Positions 23,301-36,603 of a stretch of 64,000 nt of DNA are shown piece by piece. The notes beneath the pieces were generated by a model that saw only the letters and a list, made by a program, of their open reading frames with translations, did no database searches and had not been told where the DNA came from. Each line of letters starts with the position of its first letter. Position 1 is the first letter of the stretch. The position numbers were made by a program, and so were the translations under genes. Origin of the DNA: Apium graveolens (Eukaryota; Streptophyta; Magnoliopsida; Apiales; Apiaceae); contig NC_133648.1 in the NCBI RefSeq assembly GCF_009905375.1, positions 27,516,980 to 27,580,979 of the forward strand. The letters are read 5' to 3'.

Positions 23301-24433
23301 GTATGATGCCTAATATTGAACACAAAGGTGGCAGAATTGCTATTTGCTTATTGTGAGTTGTGACGACAGCTCAGTAAAAATTTTGTATATCTATTTGTGT
23401 GTAGGGGCGGAACCAAAAATATAACAAAAATATATTTATCAAAAAATATTAAGTGAAATTGAATTAATTTATTTCATTATTTTTTAAAATTATATATTAA
23501 AATTTTGATTAATTTTGATCGTCAGTGAGAACCGGGACCGGGACAAGGACTCACTCTAATAACCCTCTAGTTCAGCCCGCGTGTGCATACATGATTATCA
23601 TGTTTTGTGTGTTTTAGTCATGGTTAACATGTAAGTTTATGTTCGGGTGTTTTGTGTTTTTATCAGTTAAAATTTATAACGTAATTTATGTTTCGTGTCT
23701 TTGACCCTATGTGCCCCTTGTATTGCATATTTGATGTAAGATGGATTTGCTTTTTATTTCTTTTCGGGATTTCGATACGATGTAGCGTATATGAATATTA
23801 TTGCTAAATGTAAATGTAAACGCGTAGTGGGCCCCGCTACAAAACTTAATCGCGTGGCCCTGATTGATTTTTAAGGTAATATTGCAGTATGTGATATTAT
23901 TCTTTCATCTGTATCATCTTCAAAATTAGCAAAAATAAAAGAAAAAACAAAATTTTATTAGAGCTAACTAAATTTATTCACATGCTCATTTACCCTCCCT
24001 GTTATTAACTAGATAATTGTTAAAAATTTTAATTCAAAAGCTAGAGTATATATACATTTTTGGCGGTAATCATTAAAAGATTTAACACATAAGTTCGAGT
24101 GCTATCAGAGAAACGATAAAATACATTAAGCTAAAATGTGTATTATTTTTCTTTTAAATTTATTAGAGCTTTTTAAGAAAAGAAGATGTTAGTTTTTGAA
24201 GGTGTATCAAACAGACTAATTTCTTTTATTAATTAATCGGAATTATTGAAATACATATGTGAAGACTAGTTTATTTTTAGTTTATTATGAATGGCGATGT
24301 AGTTGCAGAATGCAGTAAGAAACTGTGGTGGCGACAAGTGTAACCAGTTTGAGATGACTCGTTGCTACGTGTCCAGCTTTTCCCCTGTGGAGATATCTAT
24401 TCATTTCTCTTTCCATGACGTAATGATATATAT
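23301..24433. other. Intergenic region upstream of the GT64 gene
   Basis: I see no gene. The region is AT-rich with small patches of moderate GC. The sequence near 23405 (GGGGCGGAACCA) resembles the ends of plant hAT-type elements, but no partner end was found. Confidence 0.5.
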
Positions 24434-26000
24434 CAGGGTTAATTCGTATCGAGCCGGCTCTTTGAACTCGTTTCAAGCTCGAGCTCGAATATAATTTTAG
24501 ATTGATAAAAAACTCGAGTCAAGTCGAGTCCTTTTAAACTCGACTCGAAAAACTCGAACTCGAACTCGACTCGACTTGACTCGAACTTGATTATTTTTTT
24601 CCTATTTTTAAAAATATTCATTTGTTTGGTAATATATTTGTCATCCAATTATCTATTAATATTAATATTACAAACTAATTTGTTAGGTTTTCGTACATTT
24701 ACAAATATTATTAGGCAAATTACAAATTCACAAATGGTTGTTGTGTTCTTGACGATCAAATCACGTTGACTTCTTTATGCAAATTATGTGTAGGATATAA
24801 TACTCACGGAATTACATTTATATATAGTGATTAATAATATGAAAGAAAGACTTTTGCATACTTAAATTTAAATATTCAACTAACATTATGTTATTACCCT
24901 TAGTGAAATGTATGTATATGATATCTCAATTATCATTTCAGTTAATCTTTCTACTAGTCGATGAATCAATCACATGGTTAAATTCGGTTTCTAATTTTTA
25001 AATCCATATAGATTGATAACTGTACAATTTTTTTTATCGTAGGTAACCCGCAACCGCTACCCTTTGGGTGCGCACTGGGTAAACTCTACGAGCTCACGCA
25101 ATAGCCTGCAAACCACGTGAACCAAGGTAAACCGCATTTAAGCGACAGACTCTGACTCAGGAGACATAATCATAAAATCTCCTCCCGTGAGATTCGAACA
25201 TGTGACCAAGAGGATAGTTATCCACTCTTTAAACTACAATAATGAGATGGTAACAATGTCATATGCAAATTGCAATATTACTTTTAAATTGTAAACGTAA
25301 TTTATAAGTCATAGTCTTAGTTGCACTTCGTGACAAATCATACTAATAAATATAATTTATTTAACTATTACTAATTTTTGGTCTATAGTTCCCGTTTTGA
25401 AGAAGCAAAAAATAAATGTGTTCACGATAAATAGTCACATTTTGTCATTGTTACTATTATCGTATATTATTTAAGATGTATAATACAGAATGAAGATAAA
25501 ATGCACCCTTAAAATATTTATGAATATTAGAATATTATTTCATTAGATCAGAAAATGTTGAGTATTGAAAACATTAAGTATGTTATCATAAATTTTATTA
25601 TTTCATATTAAATGGATTAAAAAAGATATTTTTAGGTTGAACTTGAAATTAATATAGTAGAACTTAATATTTTCGTGAAATCGAAGTCAAAACTCGAAAA
25701 CTCGAAAACTCGAAAATAACCATAATAAGCTCGAAACTCAAAAATTCGGTAAACTCGACTCGAAAACTCGTTTAAAAAATCGACAAGCTTGAACTCATGA
25801 AACTGGGATAAGCTCGAAAACTCGAGAACTCGATAAGCTCGAAAACTCGCGAACAGCTCAAACTCGACTCGTTTAGTTTACGGGTTGAGTCCAAACACAA
25901 TTTTCAGGCTCGATTTTTCTTTTGGGTTCGGCTCGACTCGATAAGAAAAAGCTCAAACTCCAATTTAATAAGCACAAACTCGACTCAAATAACACCCCTA
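24434..26000. mobile_element. Non-autonomous hAT-like DNA transposon
   Basis: The ends are CAGGGTTAATTCG (left) and the complement of TAGGGGTGTTATTTG (right), as in plant hAT elements. They are flanked by the 8-bp duplication ATATATAT (24426-24433 and 26001-26008), though that word is low-complexity. The subterminal regions (24443-24600 and 25680-25985) are packed with CTCGA words, the usual kind of clustered transposase-binding repeat. There is no transposase ORF. A SINE is inserted inside (25029-25234). Confidence 0.72.
25029..25234 (-). mobile_element. tRNA-derived SINE nested in the hAT-like element
   Basis: The minus strand starts GTTTAAAGAGTGGATAAC (A-box-like TGGATAACTATCC). It has a B-box TGTTCGAATCTC (about 25190-25202) and ends CTACGATAAAAAAAA. 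It is flanked by TACAAT on both sides (25023-25028 and 25235-25240). This fits pol III transcription and LINE-assisted insertion. It is not a tRNA gene, because the cloverleaf is not preserved. Confidence 0.7.
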
Positions 26001-26014
26001 ATATATATTATATA

Positions 26015-26899
26015 CAGGCTCGGCCCTGAGTTTTGAGATGTCCTATGCCCTCTCAAAAAAATTTGTCCCAACATTTACTTGAAAAAATTTCGAAATAACT
26101 ATTTTAGGCTTTTGAACACAAGATATTTTTTGAATAAGCCAATTCATATGGACCTGTAAGAGGTGAAGACCGCACGCTAAGATCATAGTACTTTGATCTA
26201 TTTGTGCTTTTGACTCTCAGAAGTCTCTTTATATGATACTTGGCCAAAGTTTGACATGTTAGCTCATAAGTAAGTATCTTGAAATTCAAAACACATTGTT
26301 ATTCCATAAGTATATGAATTTAGTATAAGTCATTGGGATTAGTCGGTAAAAGTATTGTTCCGATAGATAGCTTTTCCTCCCAAAACATTTTTCATATACA
26401 AAAGTGGTTATGACGAAGGTTTGATTAAACAGAAATTTACAAAGTGATGACATAACCATGCAAAGATGTACCGGTAACAAAAATGATTTTTTTATTGAAA
26501 CAGACATAATAGAAGGCATAGTTTTACGTTTTTCCCTGTTGTCAAAAAATTGAACATTGATTTTTTTTATAAGAAAAGTATGTTGTTTTTTATAATAGAA
26601 TAAGAAAACAAATCAATAGGATCAAATAAGCTCTCATTAGATAATAATCATAACAAACGGATGTTAACTCACAACTTAAAAATTATTTTTCCCGTATTTT
26701 TAATAGCAAAATCTTTAATAAAGGCTTTAAAACAAGAATTTGTTAGCATTTCTTTCTCGATAGATCATATAAACAACATATTCAACAATTTATACTAGAA
26801 TAGATATATGACCTAATTAATTTGAAATTTAAAAGCTACGTTAATTTTTCATTTCTAAGTCATTCTTCATTGTTTAATTTGAAAAAAAAGTCGCCCCTG
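26015..26899. mobile_element. Possible second hAT-like element
   Basis: The left end CAGGCTCGGCCCTGAG resembles common plant hAT-MITE ends, and the right end is the complement of CAGGGGCGACTTT. The flanks do not show a matching 8-bp duplication, so the boundaries are weak. The interior is AT-rich with no transposase. Confidence 0.3.
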
Positions 26900-26926
26900 A
26901 ATGATGAATAACCTATACAATGACTT

Positions 26927-27137
26927 TGTTATTCCCTAACAATACAACAAGAATTACAGAAGGGGGGGGGTTGAATGTAATTCTGGCTTCTTTTTCAAGA
27001 TTTGTAAGACAGTTCTTACTTGATAATATATAAGTGTTTGATTTGCAGAATGTGGAATAAATACTTTAAATGAATCAAAACACAAAGTAATAAAAAAACA
27101 AGCTTTTAAAACTTTTGGTGGATTTAAAAGTATCCAC

Positions 27138-27193
<56 letters not shown>

Positions 27194-27997
27194 GTTAGAA
27201 CTCTGTGAAGTTTGAATAGCTCACAGCTGCTTACAAGTATGAACGACTAAACTTACAGAGAAATGCTACATAATACAGCTTGAAAATGTTTCTCTGAAAA
27301 TGTGTGTGCTTAGTTTGATAATTGTTCTACTTACTACACTTGGTTTATATATCACCAAGTTTACATGACAATAATACAAGATAATAAAATAAAACATATA
27401 TAGTCTAACTGCATGCTACTTCACTACTCTATTCCAGCATATTTGAATATCTTCATAATATCATGGAAATGGTAATGCTTCTTTGTTCTCAAAACCCTGC
27501 TTAATAGGCTGCCACATTCCTTTTGCAAACACCCAACGCATGTGACTGTGTTGTCACTGCCAACAGATATTTGAATTTGATCATCCGTCGGGTACATGCT
27601 TGTCATCAGTCGGGTAGCTTTGTTGATCATCCGTCGGGTAGCTTTGTTGATCATCCCGTGTAGCTATTTGTCACTTGACTCCATTTCACTTATGCAGAAT
27701 TACAAGACATCTCATATTTTCAATTAATCAACCTATTCTGCATATCTACTAGTAGTCAACATGACTCATATGCTCCTACAGAATCTACACAAAGTTGTTT
27801 GCAGAAATGTGCTACAATACTTATTATTACATAAGCTACTCACTCGATGGATGTCAAATCATCATCCGTCGGGACTATATTGAATCATCCGTCGGGACTG
27901 TATTTGGTCATCCATCGAGTGCTACAAAATTCACTAAGTTTAATCTACTAAGGTGTTCTGTTTAATTTATCATCAAGTTCACAACATATTCCTAACA
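26927..27997 (-). repeat. 3' LTR of element C (family 1)
   Basis: TG...CA ends: plus strand starts TGTTATTCCCTAAC and ends CATATTCCTAACA. It contains a G9 tract, (TA)25 at 27141-27190, the TATA inverted repeat at 27339-27359, ATCCGTCGGG words (27575-27665 and 27860-27900) and the inverted repeat CACTCGATGGATG (27841-27853) / CATCCATCGAGTG (27909-27921). Confidence 0.9.
27339..27359 (-). promoter_or_regulatory. TATA box within an inverted repeat, LTR C
   Basis: CTTGGT and ACCAAG flank TTATATATC, as in LTRs A and G. Confidence 0.6.
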
Positions 27998-28010
27998 ATC
28001 TCCCCCAATT
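27998..28010 (-). other. Polypurine tract of element C
   Basis: The minus strand reads AATTGGGGGAGAT directly before the 3' LTR, the expected plus-strand primer. Confidence 0.85.
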
Positions 28011-28204
28011 TATGTCTACTGGAATTGTAGGCATAAATTAAGAGAAACTTGATGATAACAAAACATCCAAAAGATATAGAAAAAAAATAGTAGATAAAAC
28101 TGATAACTGCTGTAATTATTTACTGAAAATTGAACAAAGCCAAGTATACAATGAAGTTGCTCACAATCATTATCAAGGTGCTCCTCTAGTCTGAGCAGAT
28201 AAGT

Positions 28205-31200
28205 CTATTTTCTTAATTGTCTGGGTTTCTTCCCAAGCCTCATGTTGTTCTCTTCTATCTGATTTTGAAGTTGTCCATGGAACTCGAGTTCATCAGCTTA
28301 TGAGAGATCTAGCATTTCTTGCATTTCCAGTAGAGTCTCATTGCTAGAGATACTCAACTGGTCCTCCAATATGAAGAATCTTCTTACTCCCTTTTCATCC
28401 CTTAATTCCATCAGCCAATAGGGCCTCAAATGCACTCTCTTTCATGTGAAGAGGATTGACAGAGTTTTTGGTAGTGCATCTTTGTCTCTATTACTCCCCA
28501 GCTCCTCAATCTTCTTTAGAACTAATCTCCTTGCAGTCACATTGTATCCAAAGTTCTTTTTGAAGGATGAGTAGATCTTTATTAGAATGGATTGGCTCTC
28601 TAGAAGAATCCTGTGAAGTGTCCAGATTATCTCTTTTCCTCCCTTATATTTGAACACCAACCTTTCAGGAAGATGTCTGTGAGCATCAATCCCTCTTACT
28701 TCTTCCAATTCATCTAAGTAGAGGTTTATGTCAGAGAACTCCTTGATATCACATATGTATAACAAATCTCCCTTGTTGACTGTAGATTGAGTTTTTAGGG
28801 TCTTGGATATGAGAGTCACAAGCTTCACTTTCTTGCTTACTCTAGTCTTTGTCTTCTTTGGCTTGTTGAAGATAGGAAAATTTAGCTCAGGAATTGGAAA
28901 ACTATCCCAGTCTACTGGCTCATCCTTTGGAATAATGGGCTCACCATGAATGTTCCTAGTTGGATCCACCACCTTGAATTCTTCAAATACCACTGAGGGT
29001 TTTGATGTCTGAGTTGAAGTTGTAGGCTTTTTGGGAATATAGTCTTCCGTTTCTTCATTACTGAAGTCCAATTTTCTTTTGGAGTGGAGCTTGTATTTGA
29101 ATCTTCTTTTCTATTGTGGTTCATCTTACACTTTTTGATCTTGAGGTTCATCAATTACAGATGGTTGTGCAGAAATTCCAGTTTTGGTCTTTACAGCTTG
29201 AAGTTTGGCCAAGATAGTAGCTTGCTTCTTCTTTTGTTTGAGTTTCTTAGCATGCAGAGCAGCTTGCTTCTTTTCTTGCCTAATTCTTTCCTTCTCTTCC
29301 CTTTTAGCTTCCACAAACATAGGGTGTCCATCCACCACACAAATTTCCTTACCATTTCTGTAAATTTTGGCTAATCTTCTTTTGAGTGTTGAATCTGCTG
29401 GATCTTTGTAAAATGCAATTGACCTAGCCAACAGCTTCTTCTCATCTGGCCTAGGTGTCTCATACTCAATATCCATAGGACTTTTGTCTGAGAACTTTGA
29501 ATAGTTCCTTTTAGGCTTCATGATCAGATTTTCCTTTGGAGATTTGATACAAGATATTTGGACTTTTTCCAGATAATTCCTACTCGTTTCATTCACAGAA
29601 ATATTCTTGACTTGAGAGTGATGAATGAATGTTTTGTCTGGCTTCTAAATGGGCCCAAACTTTTGTTGAATTTCTGCATCTATCTTTCTCCATTTATCAT
29701 CTAATTCCTTCTCCACAGCTGTAACATCAAGTATTTTAGGAATTGACTTTGACTTAAGCTTAGCAGCTGCTATGTGGATCAAATCAATGTTGTCCAATAC
29801 CGGTGGCTTTGGCAGAGTGATTTCTGGAACAATTACTTGGCTGATTTATATATTTACCACTTTCTCCCCCTCACTAGATGGCTCTGCTTGACTGACTTGA
29901 GATAATGATTTCTCCCCTTTTTGTTATCATAAAGTAGAGTGGAGGAAGAAGATTGTGCAACCACCAGTTGTTGCAACAGTTGAGTTTGCTATGCTTGATG
30001 TAGATGTATAGTTGTGAGAAAAGCTTCCATAGCAGTCATCCTTTTATGCAAGGACTCCACCTTTGTGGTAAGATCAGAGTTCTTCCTTAGCTACCTCTTA
30101 ATATCAATCATTGTAGCTTCGAAAGTTTAGCATCCAATCTGTCAGAAATATCCTTCTTCATTTGATCAACCTCATTTTTGATAGAAGTGACATTCTGACT
30201 GTGTTGAAAGCCTTGGATTTGTTGTAACTGAAGAAAAATAAGGTGTGCCTGTATGAGCTTCTTGGTGCTGGCATTTGTTGTTGATTGAAGAGCAAATTGT
30301 GTCTGACTGATGAGTTGAATGAGGGTGGTCTTGAAATAATGTTCATCACATTTCTTTGAAAATGCCCAAATTGGCATACCAGATCTGGAACCAGGGCCTA
30401 CTTCTCCCCCTATGTCCAGTGACTCCCCTTCACTATCATCATCCTCATTACCAAAGAATTCTTCTGACCCACCAACTTCATAATCTATGTCATCACCAGC
30501 TGTAGAAGGCATAGCTGTGATGGCATCCTTTGCTCTTTGCATGGATTGAGTAGTGTGCACCAAATTGAGCATCCTTTCTGCATTTTCATTGCCTGTCCAG
30601 CCAAAAGTTGATATGTTGGAACAAGATGAGTAAATACCTCAGCATCCAAAGAGGTGGAATCTATAACAGCTTGACTATGCTGAGATAGTTCCTCTCTATT
30701 TGCTTCATTGACATTCATTGACTCACTAACAATGATGTTCACCCTTATTTCTCCTATACCTGTATTTCTCTAATGATCTCTCTGTTCTTGCATCAAGGGC
30801 TCCCCTTGGCTTCCCACCCTCACACCCTCACCTTCACCATCTAAGGTGGGACTCCTCTCACTCACTTTTGCCAGACCTGAAGAAATGGTCTACATTTGAT
30901 CACTCATTTTCTCTCCTTTTTCCTGGGAGCAACCCAGACTCTCACTCAATTCACTCCCTTCCCTCAGTCCTAAGAATGACTGCACTACCACTAAGTCTTC
31001 CGCACTTGTAAGAATTGAGGAGATTTGAAGTTGTGCAGAGACACCCGACGGATGATGAATATCCATGGGGACAGTAGTATGGCTATCCGACGGATGACTG
31101 CTCTTAGGCTTATCTGTCGGGATACAATCACTACTCGACGGATGATGAATATCCATCGGGATAGAAGAAATGAATGAGTTTGAAGTGGAGACTATTGTAG

Positions 31201-32800
31201 ATTCTGTGTAGTTTGATGAATATTTAGGCACAGATGCCTCAACAGACTCAAAAAGAAATGGCAAGTGAGCCAACAAATCATCTAAAAGATGATGCTCACT
31301 TGCTTGGATTTTTGGCTTCTCCAAGAGAGTTAAAGATAGAGAATTTGGAAGTGATGTATTGATCATGTCAACATCCAGTGAGTGTGTGGGTGATTTTGGT
31401 GTTTCAGGTGCTTCAATTGTTAAGGATTTTGGCTGTGAATCCACATTTATTGGAGTCACATCAATCTGACTTTGAGATGGTACAGTGACTGAGTATATTG
31501 CTTCAGTTTGCACTATGTGTGTTCCCTGTGCATCCCCAGTTGGTTTAGATTTCTTCTTTATGGCATATGTTTGAGGTGAGCTAGTGTCCCTTACCCTCTT
31601 GGCCTCTTGGATGAGAGCTTTGTTCAATAGTCACATCCTTTTGGGAGGATGCAACTAGTAATGAGCTTAAGTCCTTTTTAAGCACTGCAGTTTGTTGTGA
31701 AGCTGCAGTGTGGCTAGGCTGAGAAACACTCACCTCTCCAACCTTATTCTTAGGGCTTCTTTGATTTTCACCCTGTCCCTCACCTTGCTTACCCTCCTTC
31801 ACACTCCCCTCTTTGGTTTTGGTGAATTTTGCAACTGGTTTCTTTTGAAAGAAACCAGAGGGGGCTTTCTTAGACTTGGATTTTGAAATTTGTAATTTAG
31901 TAGTTTGGGTAGACATCTGTTGGGTCATTGACACAGATGCCATTTCTACACTAGAACGCAAAAAAATGTGTGAGGTTGGAAGAGTGGAGACAGTAGAACT
32001 TACCTCACTTACCTGAGGTCCCTCCATTTAGGAAAATAAAGGAGAGGCACCTCTTTGTGGTGATTTGTCCTATTGAGATCTGCAATGATCCTCCTTTCTT
32101 GAACCCAATAATTCAGTTTGTTGGTTGGGTTCTCAATTTCAATGTTCTCAATGAGGTGGTTAGCAAGCATCATAAAAAATCTAGCATAGTAGGCACTCTT
32201 ACCTCTCTTATTCAGTTCTCCTAACTTATAGCCTAACTCAAACAAGACCAAGTCACTGAAATTAAAGTACTTATCAGTAACTAGCATGTAAAGTATGTTA
32301 AGCATATAAATGTTAACAGAATCAAAGTTACTAATCTTACCAGAAAATACCTTAGTTACCACATCACACAAAAAGCTCCATTCCTTTCTAAGACCTAACC
32401 TCCTAATTTCACTTAACTTCGAAGTGGAAAGTGCATAGCCCATGAAATTTAACATGTTAACTATATCTGTGTCTGTGTGTGGAACTGTAGCAGTATTATC
32501 AGGAATTCTAAAGCATGCTTTGACAATGTCACTATTAATGCAAAACTGTTTACCTTTGAGAGTGAAAGTGATGGTCTTGTTAGTAGAGTTATACACTGCA
32601 GTTGTCCATATCTCCTCTACAACCTCACCGTAGATTGTGGGAGATTCCAGCATCGCATATTTGAGTTTACAACTTTTCACAAAATCCATCATTTTCTGAA
32701 ACTCTCCAGACTGTTGAATCTCCTTGTTTACAAGAGTTGTGAAGTTGTTCTTTTCGTAGATATATCCAGTTTAAGACATAATTTTGATGACTGGTGCCAT
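28205..32800 (-). pseudogene. Element C additional ORF (aORF), degraded
   Basis: It starts at ATG 32800 (MAPVIKIMS), has a TAA at 32772-32774, and then continues in pieces: 32009-32692, 31581-32027, 30890-31627, 30485-30742, 30108-30572, 29126-29596 and 28442-29071, ending RLGKKPRQLRK at 28205. The N-terminal part resembles the domain annotated as putative plant transposon protein (WSFLCDVVTKVF, YYARFFMMLANHL). The middle is Ser/Thr/Pro-rich. A Lys/Glu coiled-coil-like part follows, and the C-terminal domain has LVFKYKGGKEIIW and YSSFKKNFGYNVTARR. It lies where envelope-like ORFs sit in Sireviruses, but no signal peptide or membrane segment is visible. Function unknown. Confidence 0.82.
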
Positions 32801-33314
32801 TGTTAGAGACTGAGTAATTTGCAGAGAAAATATTTGCTTTGGAGAAGAAAGGAAGTTAGAGCAATTGAATTGAGAATGATAAAAGAGTAGAATAAAAATG
32901 AATTCTGCCTTTATACTATCTCAGAAATAAACTGTCAAAAATAATAAAGTGAAATAAAGTGACCAATCAAAATAGCCGTTTAAAAATAAATAAACTGTAA
33001 AATTTTTGTCACTTATCCGTCGTGTCATGCTTACAAACTATAAGTATACTCTATGGATAATAAGCAGAAATTTAACGGCTAAGATTGAGACAATTCGACG
33101 GATGAGAATAAATTAGTTATTCGTCGAGTTATGAAATAATCCAAAAAAGTAATTGATTTTTGTTAACAAGTAACATTCCGACGGATGACCAAACCCGATG
33201 GATAATGAGCATCCGTCAGGATGTAAATTTTGACTTAGCCAAAATTTCATCCAAAGCTGAAAAATCAATTATTTTTCTGGCTGCATTAAAACTTGCAAAA
33301 ATATTTGAAATAAT
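32801..33314 (-). promoter_or_regulatory. Pol-aORF spacer of element C with family-1 palindromic words
   Basis: Between the RNase H stop and the aORF start are scattered ATCCGTC / GACGGAT words in both orientations (about 33014-33022, 33099-33107, 33178-33187, 33210-33217), the same word as in the LTR. A role as promoter or RNA structure for the aORF is inferred. Confidence 0.5.
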
Positions 33315-35086
33315 TCAAGAATAATTACGCATACCTAACTCACTTACCAACCTTGAAAAGGTGGATTCATCAAGTGGCTTGGTAAATATATCTGCAAGCT
33401 GCTTTTCATTTGGAACAAAATGAAGTTCCACAATACCATTCATCACATGCTCCCTAATGAAGTGGTACTTGATGTCTATGTGCTTTGTTCTTGAATGCTG
33501 CACTGGATTTTCAGTGATGGCAATTATACTTGTGTTATCACAAAAAATGGGAATTCTATCCACTTGTAGACTATAGCCCAACAATTGGTTTTTCATCCAC
33601 AAAATCTGTGCATAGCAACTACCAGCAACAATATATTCAGTTTCAGCTGTAGAAGTAGAAACTGAATTTTGCTTTTTACTGAACCAGGACACAAGCTTGT
33701 TCCCTAGAAATTGACAGGTTCCTGTGGTGCTTTTTCTGTCTATTTTACAACCTGCATAATCTGCATCTGAATAACCAGTTAGATCAAAACCAGAATCTCT
33801 AGGGTACCAAATGCCAAGTTTTGGTGTTCCCTTGAGATATCTGAAAATTCTCTTGATAGCTACTAAGTGGGATTCTCTAGGATCAGCCTGAAATATAGCA
33901 CAAAGACAAGTAGCAAACATTATATCTGACCTACTAGCTGTTAAGTACATAAGTGAGCCAACCATGCCCCTGTAGCTTGAAATATCCACAGACTTTTCAG
34001 TAGTGTTTAATTCAAGCTTAGTTGCAGTGGCCATGGGAGTTTTTGCAGATGTGCAATCCATTATATCAAACTTCTTTAAAAGATCATGAATATATTTAGT
34101 TTGACTAATGAATATTCCATCACTAACTTGCTTAACTTGTAAACCAAGAAAGTAAGTTAGTTCTCCCATCATGCTCATTTCACACTTACTTTGCATCAAT
34201 TTGGCAAAATTTTTGCAAAGTTTTTCATCTGTAGAGCCAAATATAATATCATCTACATAGATTTGAACAAGTATACTAGACCCATTAATATTTCTGAAGA
34301 ATAAAGTTTTATCAACAGTTCTCTTGTAAAGTGATTTTCCAAAAGAAACTTTGATAAAGTGTCATACCAGGCTCTAGGTGCTTGCTTCAGTCCATAAAGT
34401 GCCTTCAAAAGATAGTAGACATAATCTGAAAAATTTGGATCTTCAAAACCAAGAGGTTGACTAACATAGACTTCCTCCCCCAAATCTCCATTCAGAAAAG
34501 CACTTTTGACATCCATTTGATAGACCTTGAAATTGGCATGGGCTGCATAGGCTAAGAAGATTCTGACGGCTTCAAGTCTTGCAACAGGAGCAAAGGTTTC
34601 AACGAAATCTATTCCTTCTTGTTGACAGTAGCCCTTAGCAACCAATCTAGCTTTGTTCCTGACCACTATGCCATTTTCATCCATCTTGTTTCTGAATACC
34701 CACTTGGTGTCAATTGGATTCTTTCCTTTAGGTTTGGGTAACAGCTTCCATACCTTGTTCCTTTCACATTGGTTTAGCTCCTCCTGCATAGCTAAAATCC
34801 AATCAGGATCGAACAAAGCTTCTTCTACCTTCTTTGGTTCTTCCTTAGATAGGAAGCTACTGTATAGACATTCTTCTTGAGTTTCTCTCCTTGTTTGAAC
34901 TCTAGAAGATGCATCACCAATGATAAGCTCAAAAGGGTGATCTTTAGTCCATTTTCTTTGTTGAGGTAGATTAGCTCTAGATGAAGAGGCCTCATTGTTG
35001 TCTTGATATGTGAATGAGTTTTGATTATTAGAAACTCCCCCTGAGTTTGTGAATCTTTGATTTGAGAAAGGGGAACTTTCTGTAAG
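33315..35086 (-). pseudogene. Element C pol: reverse transcriptase and RNase H, truncated
   Basis: RT starts with [34 protein letters not shown] and [19 protein letters not shown] one-base deletion near 34320 shifts the frame, after which YVDDIIFGS (intact catalytic pair) and 33315-34199 (GLQVKQVSDG, RPDI-type helix, RNase H DADYAGCK, STAETEY, FCDNTSIIAITENPVQHSRTKHI, LADIFTKPL) follow. The region right of 35086 belongs to the LTR of D. Confidence 0.9.
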
Positions 35087-36343
35087 TGTTAGGTCCCAAT
35101 ATATTTGTAGAAGGGGGGTTGAATACAAACTATACCGTTTAATCGAATAAAATGCGGAATAAAAAAGTGAAACAAAATTCAAGTTAAATAAAACTATTAT
35201 TAAACTTGAAAGGTGTTACAACAACGGTATCGTTTACAAGGGATTAATCTCAAATAAATTATTCCAAATCTAGAATAAATTCGACATGAACTTTTTCTAT
35301 TTTTGAAATAAAAAGATCAAATGCTAAAAGCAATTTGAGATTAAGTTCTAGGGATTTTGATCCGCTAGATAGTTACACAACAACAAGAAAATGATTTCTA
35401 GTGGTTTGAATTTAATATTAATGACTAGAAATTAATAGGCTCTGAATGCAGTTGAGAGAGATGAAATGCTTCTGCTGTTTTTTTTCCTTCAGGTTGTTGT
35501 TCTCTAATCAATTGGCTTCTGTCTGAGATTTTTCTTTTATATTCATTCAACAGAAATTAACTGAATTGGTAAGATAATCCGTTTGAGCTAGCAAGACAAT
35601 CCCAACAGCTGGTAGAACTATCGGTATGACAAAAGAATGAGCTAGCAAGACAATCCCAACAGCTGGTAGAACTTCCAGTAAGACAATTAAATGAACTGGC
35701 ATGACTTTCGGTATGACTATTGATTGTCATACCGATTGTCATGCTGAATTAATTTTGAATTTAAATTCAAAATCAATTCTGAAAATGCATAATATTAATT
35801 CAGAATTAATTAATCAATTAATCCAATTAATCAATAATTAATCTTTGCAGATATAATTTATTTTCTTAATTAAATTATACGACTTAATCAATTATTAGAG
35901 AATTAATACTACTCTTGAACAACAACCATTCTTCTGAAAATCTTCTGATAATTATGAATCAATTCCACACTTCAATGTTGACACTCGATGTACTGTCTGG
36001 TTCATGAGTGACTAACTTCCGTGACGTTTCTTCATGTCTTGACTTTAATAACTTGATTTTCTTCAGATTAAATCCCTGTAAATATTTGATACCCTGACGA
36101 GATCTCTGTCACTTGATTAAATCCACAATCTTGATTTATATCACTGAGGCTTGATCAATTTCTTGAGCTTCTTCCAGTGAATTAAGTCCTCAAGTCTGTA
36201 GATGAACAATGCAACTTAATCCTTTGACATATGTTACTTAGTGAGATCTCTTTGATGATAGAACCACTATTTACTTGTTACATCCTTATTTGAGTTGAGT
36301 TAAATCCTCAAATAAACAAATAGGCTATGACATATGCCTTTAA
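35087..36343 (-). repeat. 3' LTR of element D (family 2)
   Basis: Plus strand starts TGTTAGGTCCCAATATATT and ends ATGCCTTTAA (E has CCTTTCA). It contains the C6 tract near its 3' end and GATTGTCATACC words (35720-35745). A short direct duplication containing AGCTAGCAAGACAATCCC occurs at about 35586 and 35641; E lacks it. Confidence 0.88.
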
Positions 36344-36355
36344 ATCTCCCCCTAT
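36344..36355 (-). other. Polypurine tract of element D
   Basis: The minus strand reads ATAGGGGGAGAT immediately before the 3' LTR. Confidence 0.85.
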
Positions 36356-36603
36356 TTGTTTGTTAGACAATAACAACAAATACCTAGAGGATAACTCAAC
36401 TAACAAATAAGAAAAAGATATAAACAGTAATGCAAAGTAAATAGCAGAAAAGTTCTGGATTATATTTAACATTTTCCAGATTCCAAAAGAAATTTGCAAG
36501 TGAATACAAGATAGATGTTCCTCCAGACTGAACATATGACTACATTTGTCTATCTTGATTCATAAAGCTCTAAGCATATTACATTAAGTTGAGCTAATTG
36601 AAT

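Larger units (their letters stand above)
26927..35086 (-). mobile_element. Element C: Sirevirus-like copia, family 1, cut by element D
   Basis: Minus strand: RT and RNase H (33315-35086), pol-aORF spacer (32801-33314), additional ORF (28205-32800), polypurine tract, 3' LTR (26927-27997). Element D interrupts it at 35086 in the linker before RT. Its integrase, protease, gag and 5' LTR are therefore absent here and expected beyond D. The left flank GACTT (26922-26926) should recur at its far end. Confidence 0.88.

Noticed and set aside
25029..25234. Functional tRNA gene
   Set aside because: A and B boxes are present, but the tRNA fold is not preserved and an A-rich tail and target duplication mark a SINE.
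34253..35182. 309-residue ORF taken as one protein
   Set aside because: Its first residues come from the LTR of D; only the part left of 35087 is RT of element C.
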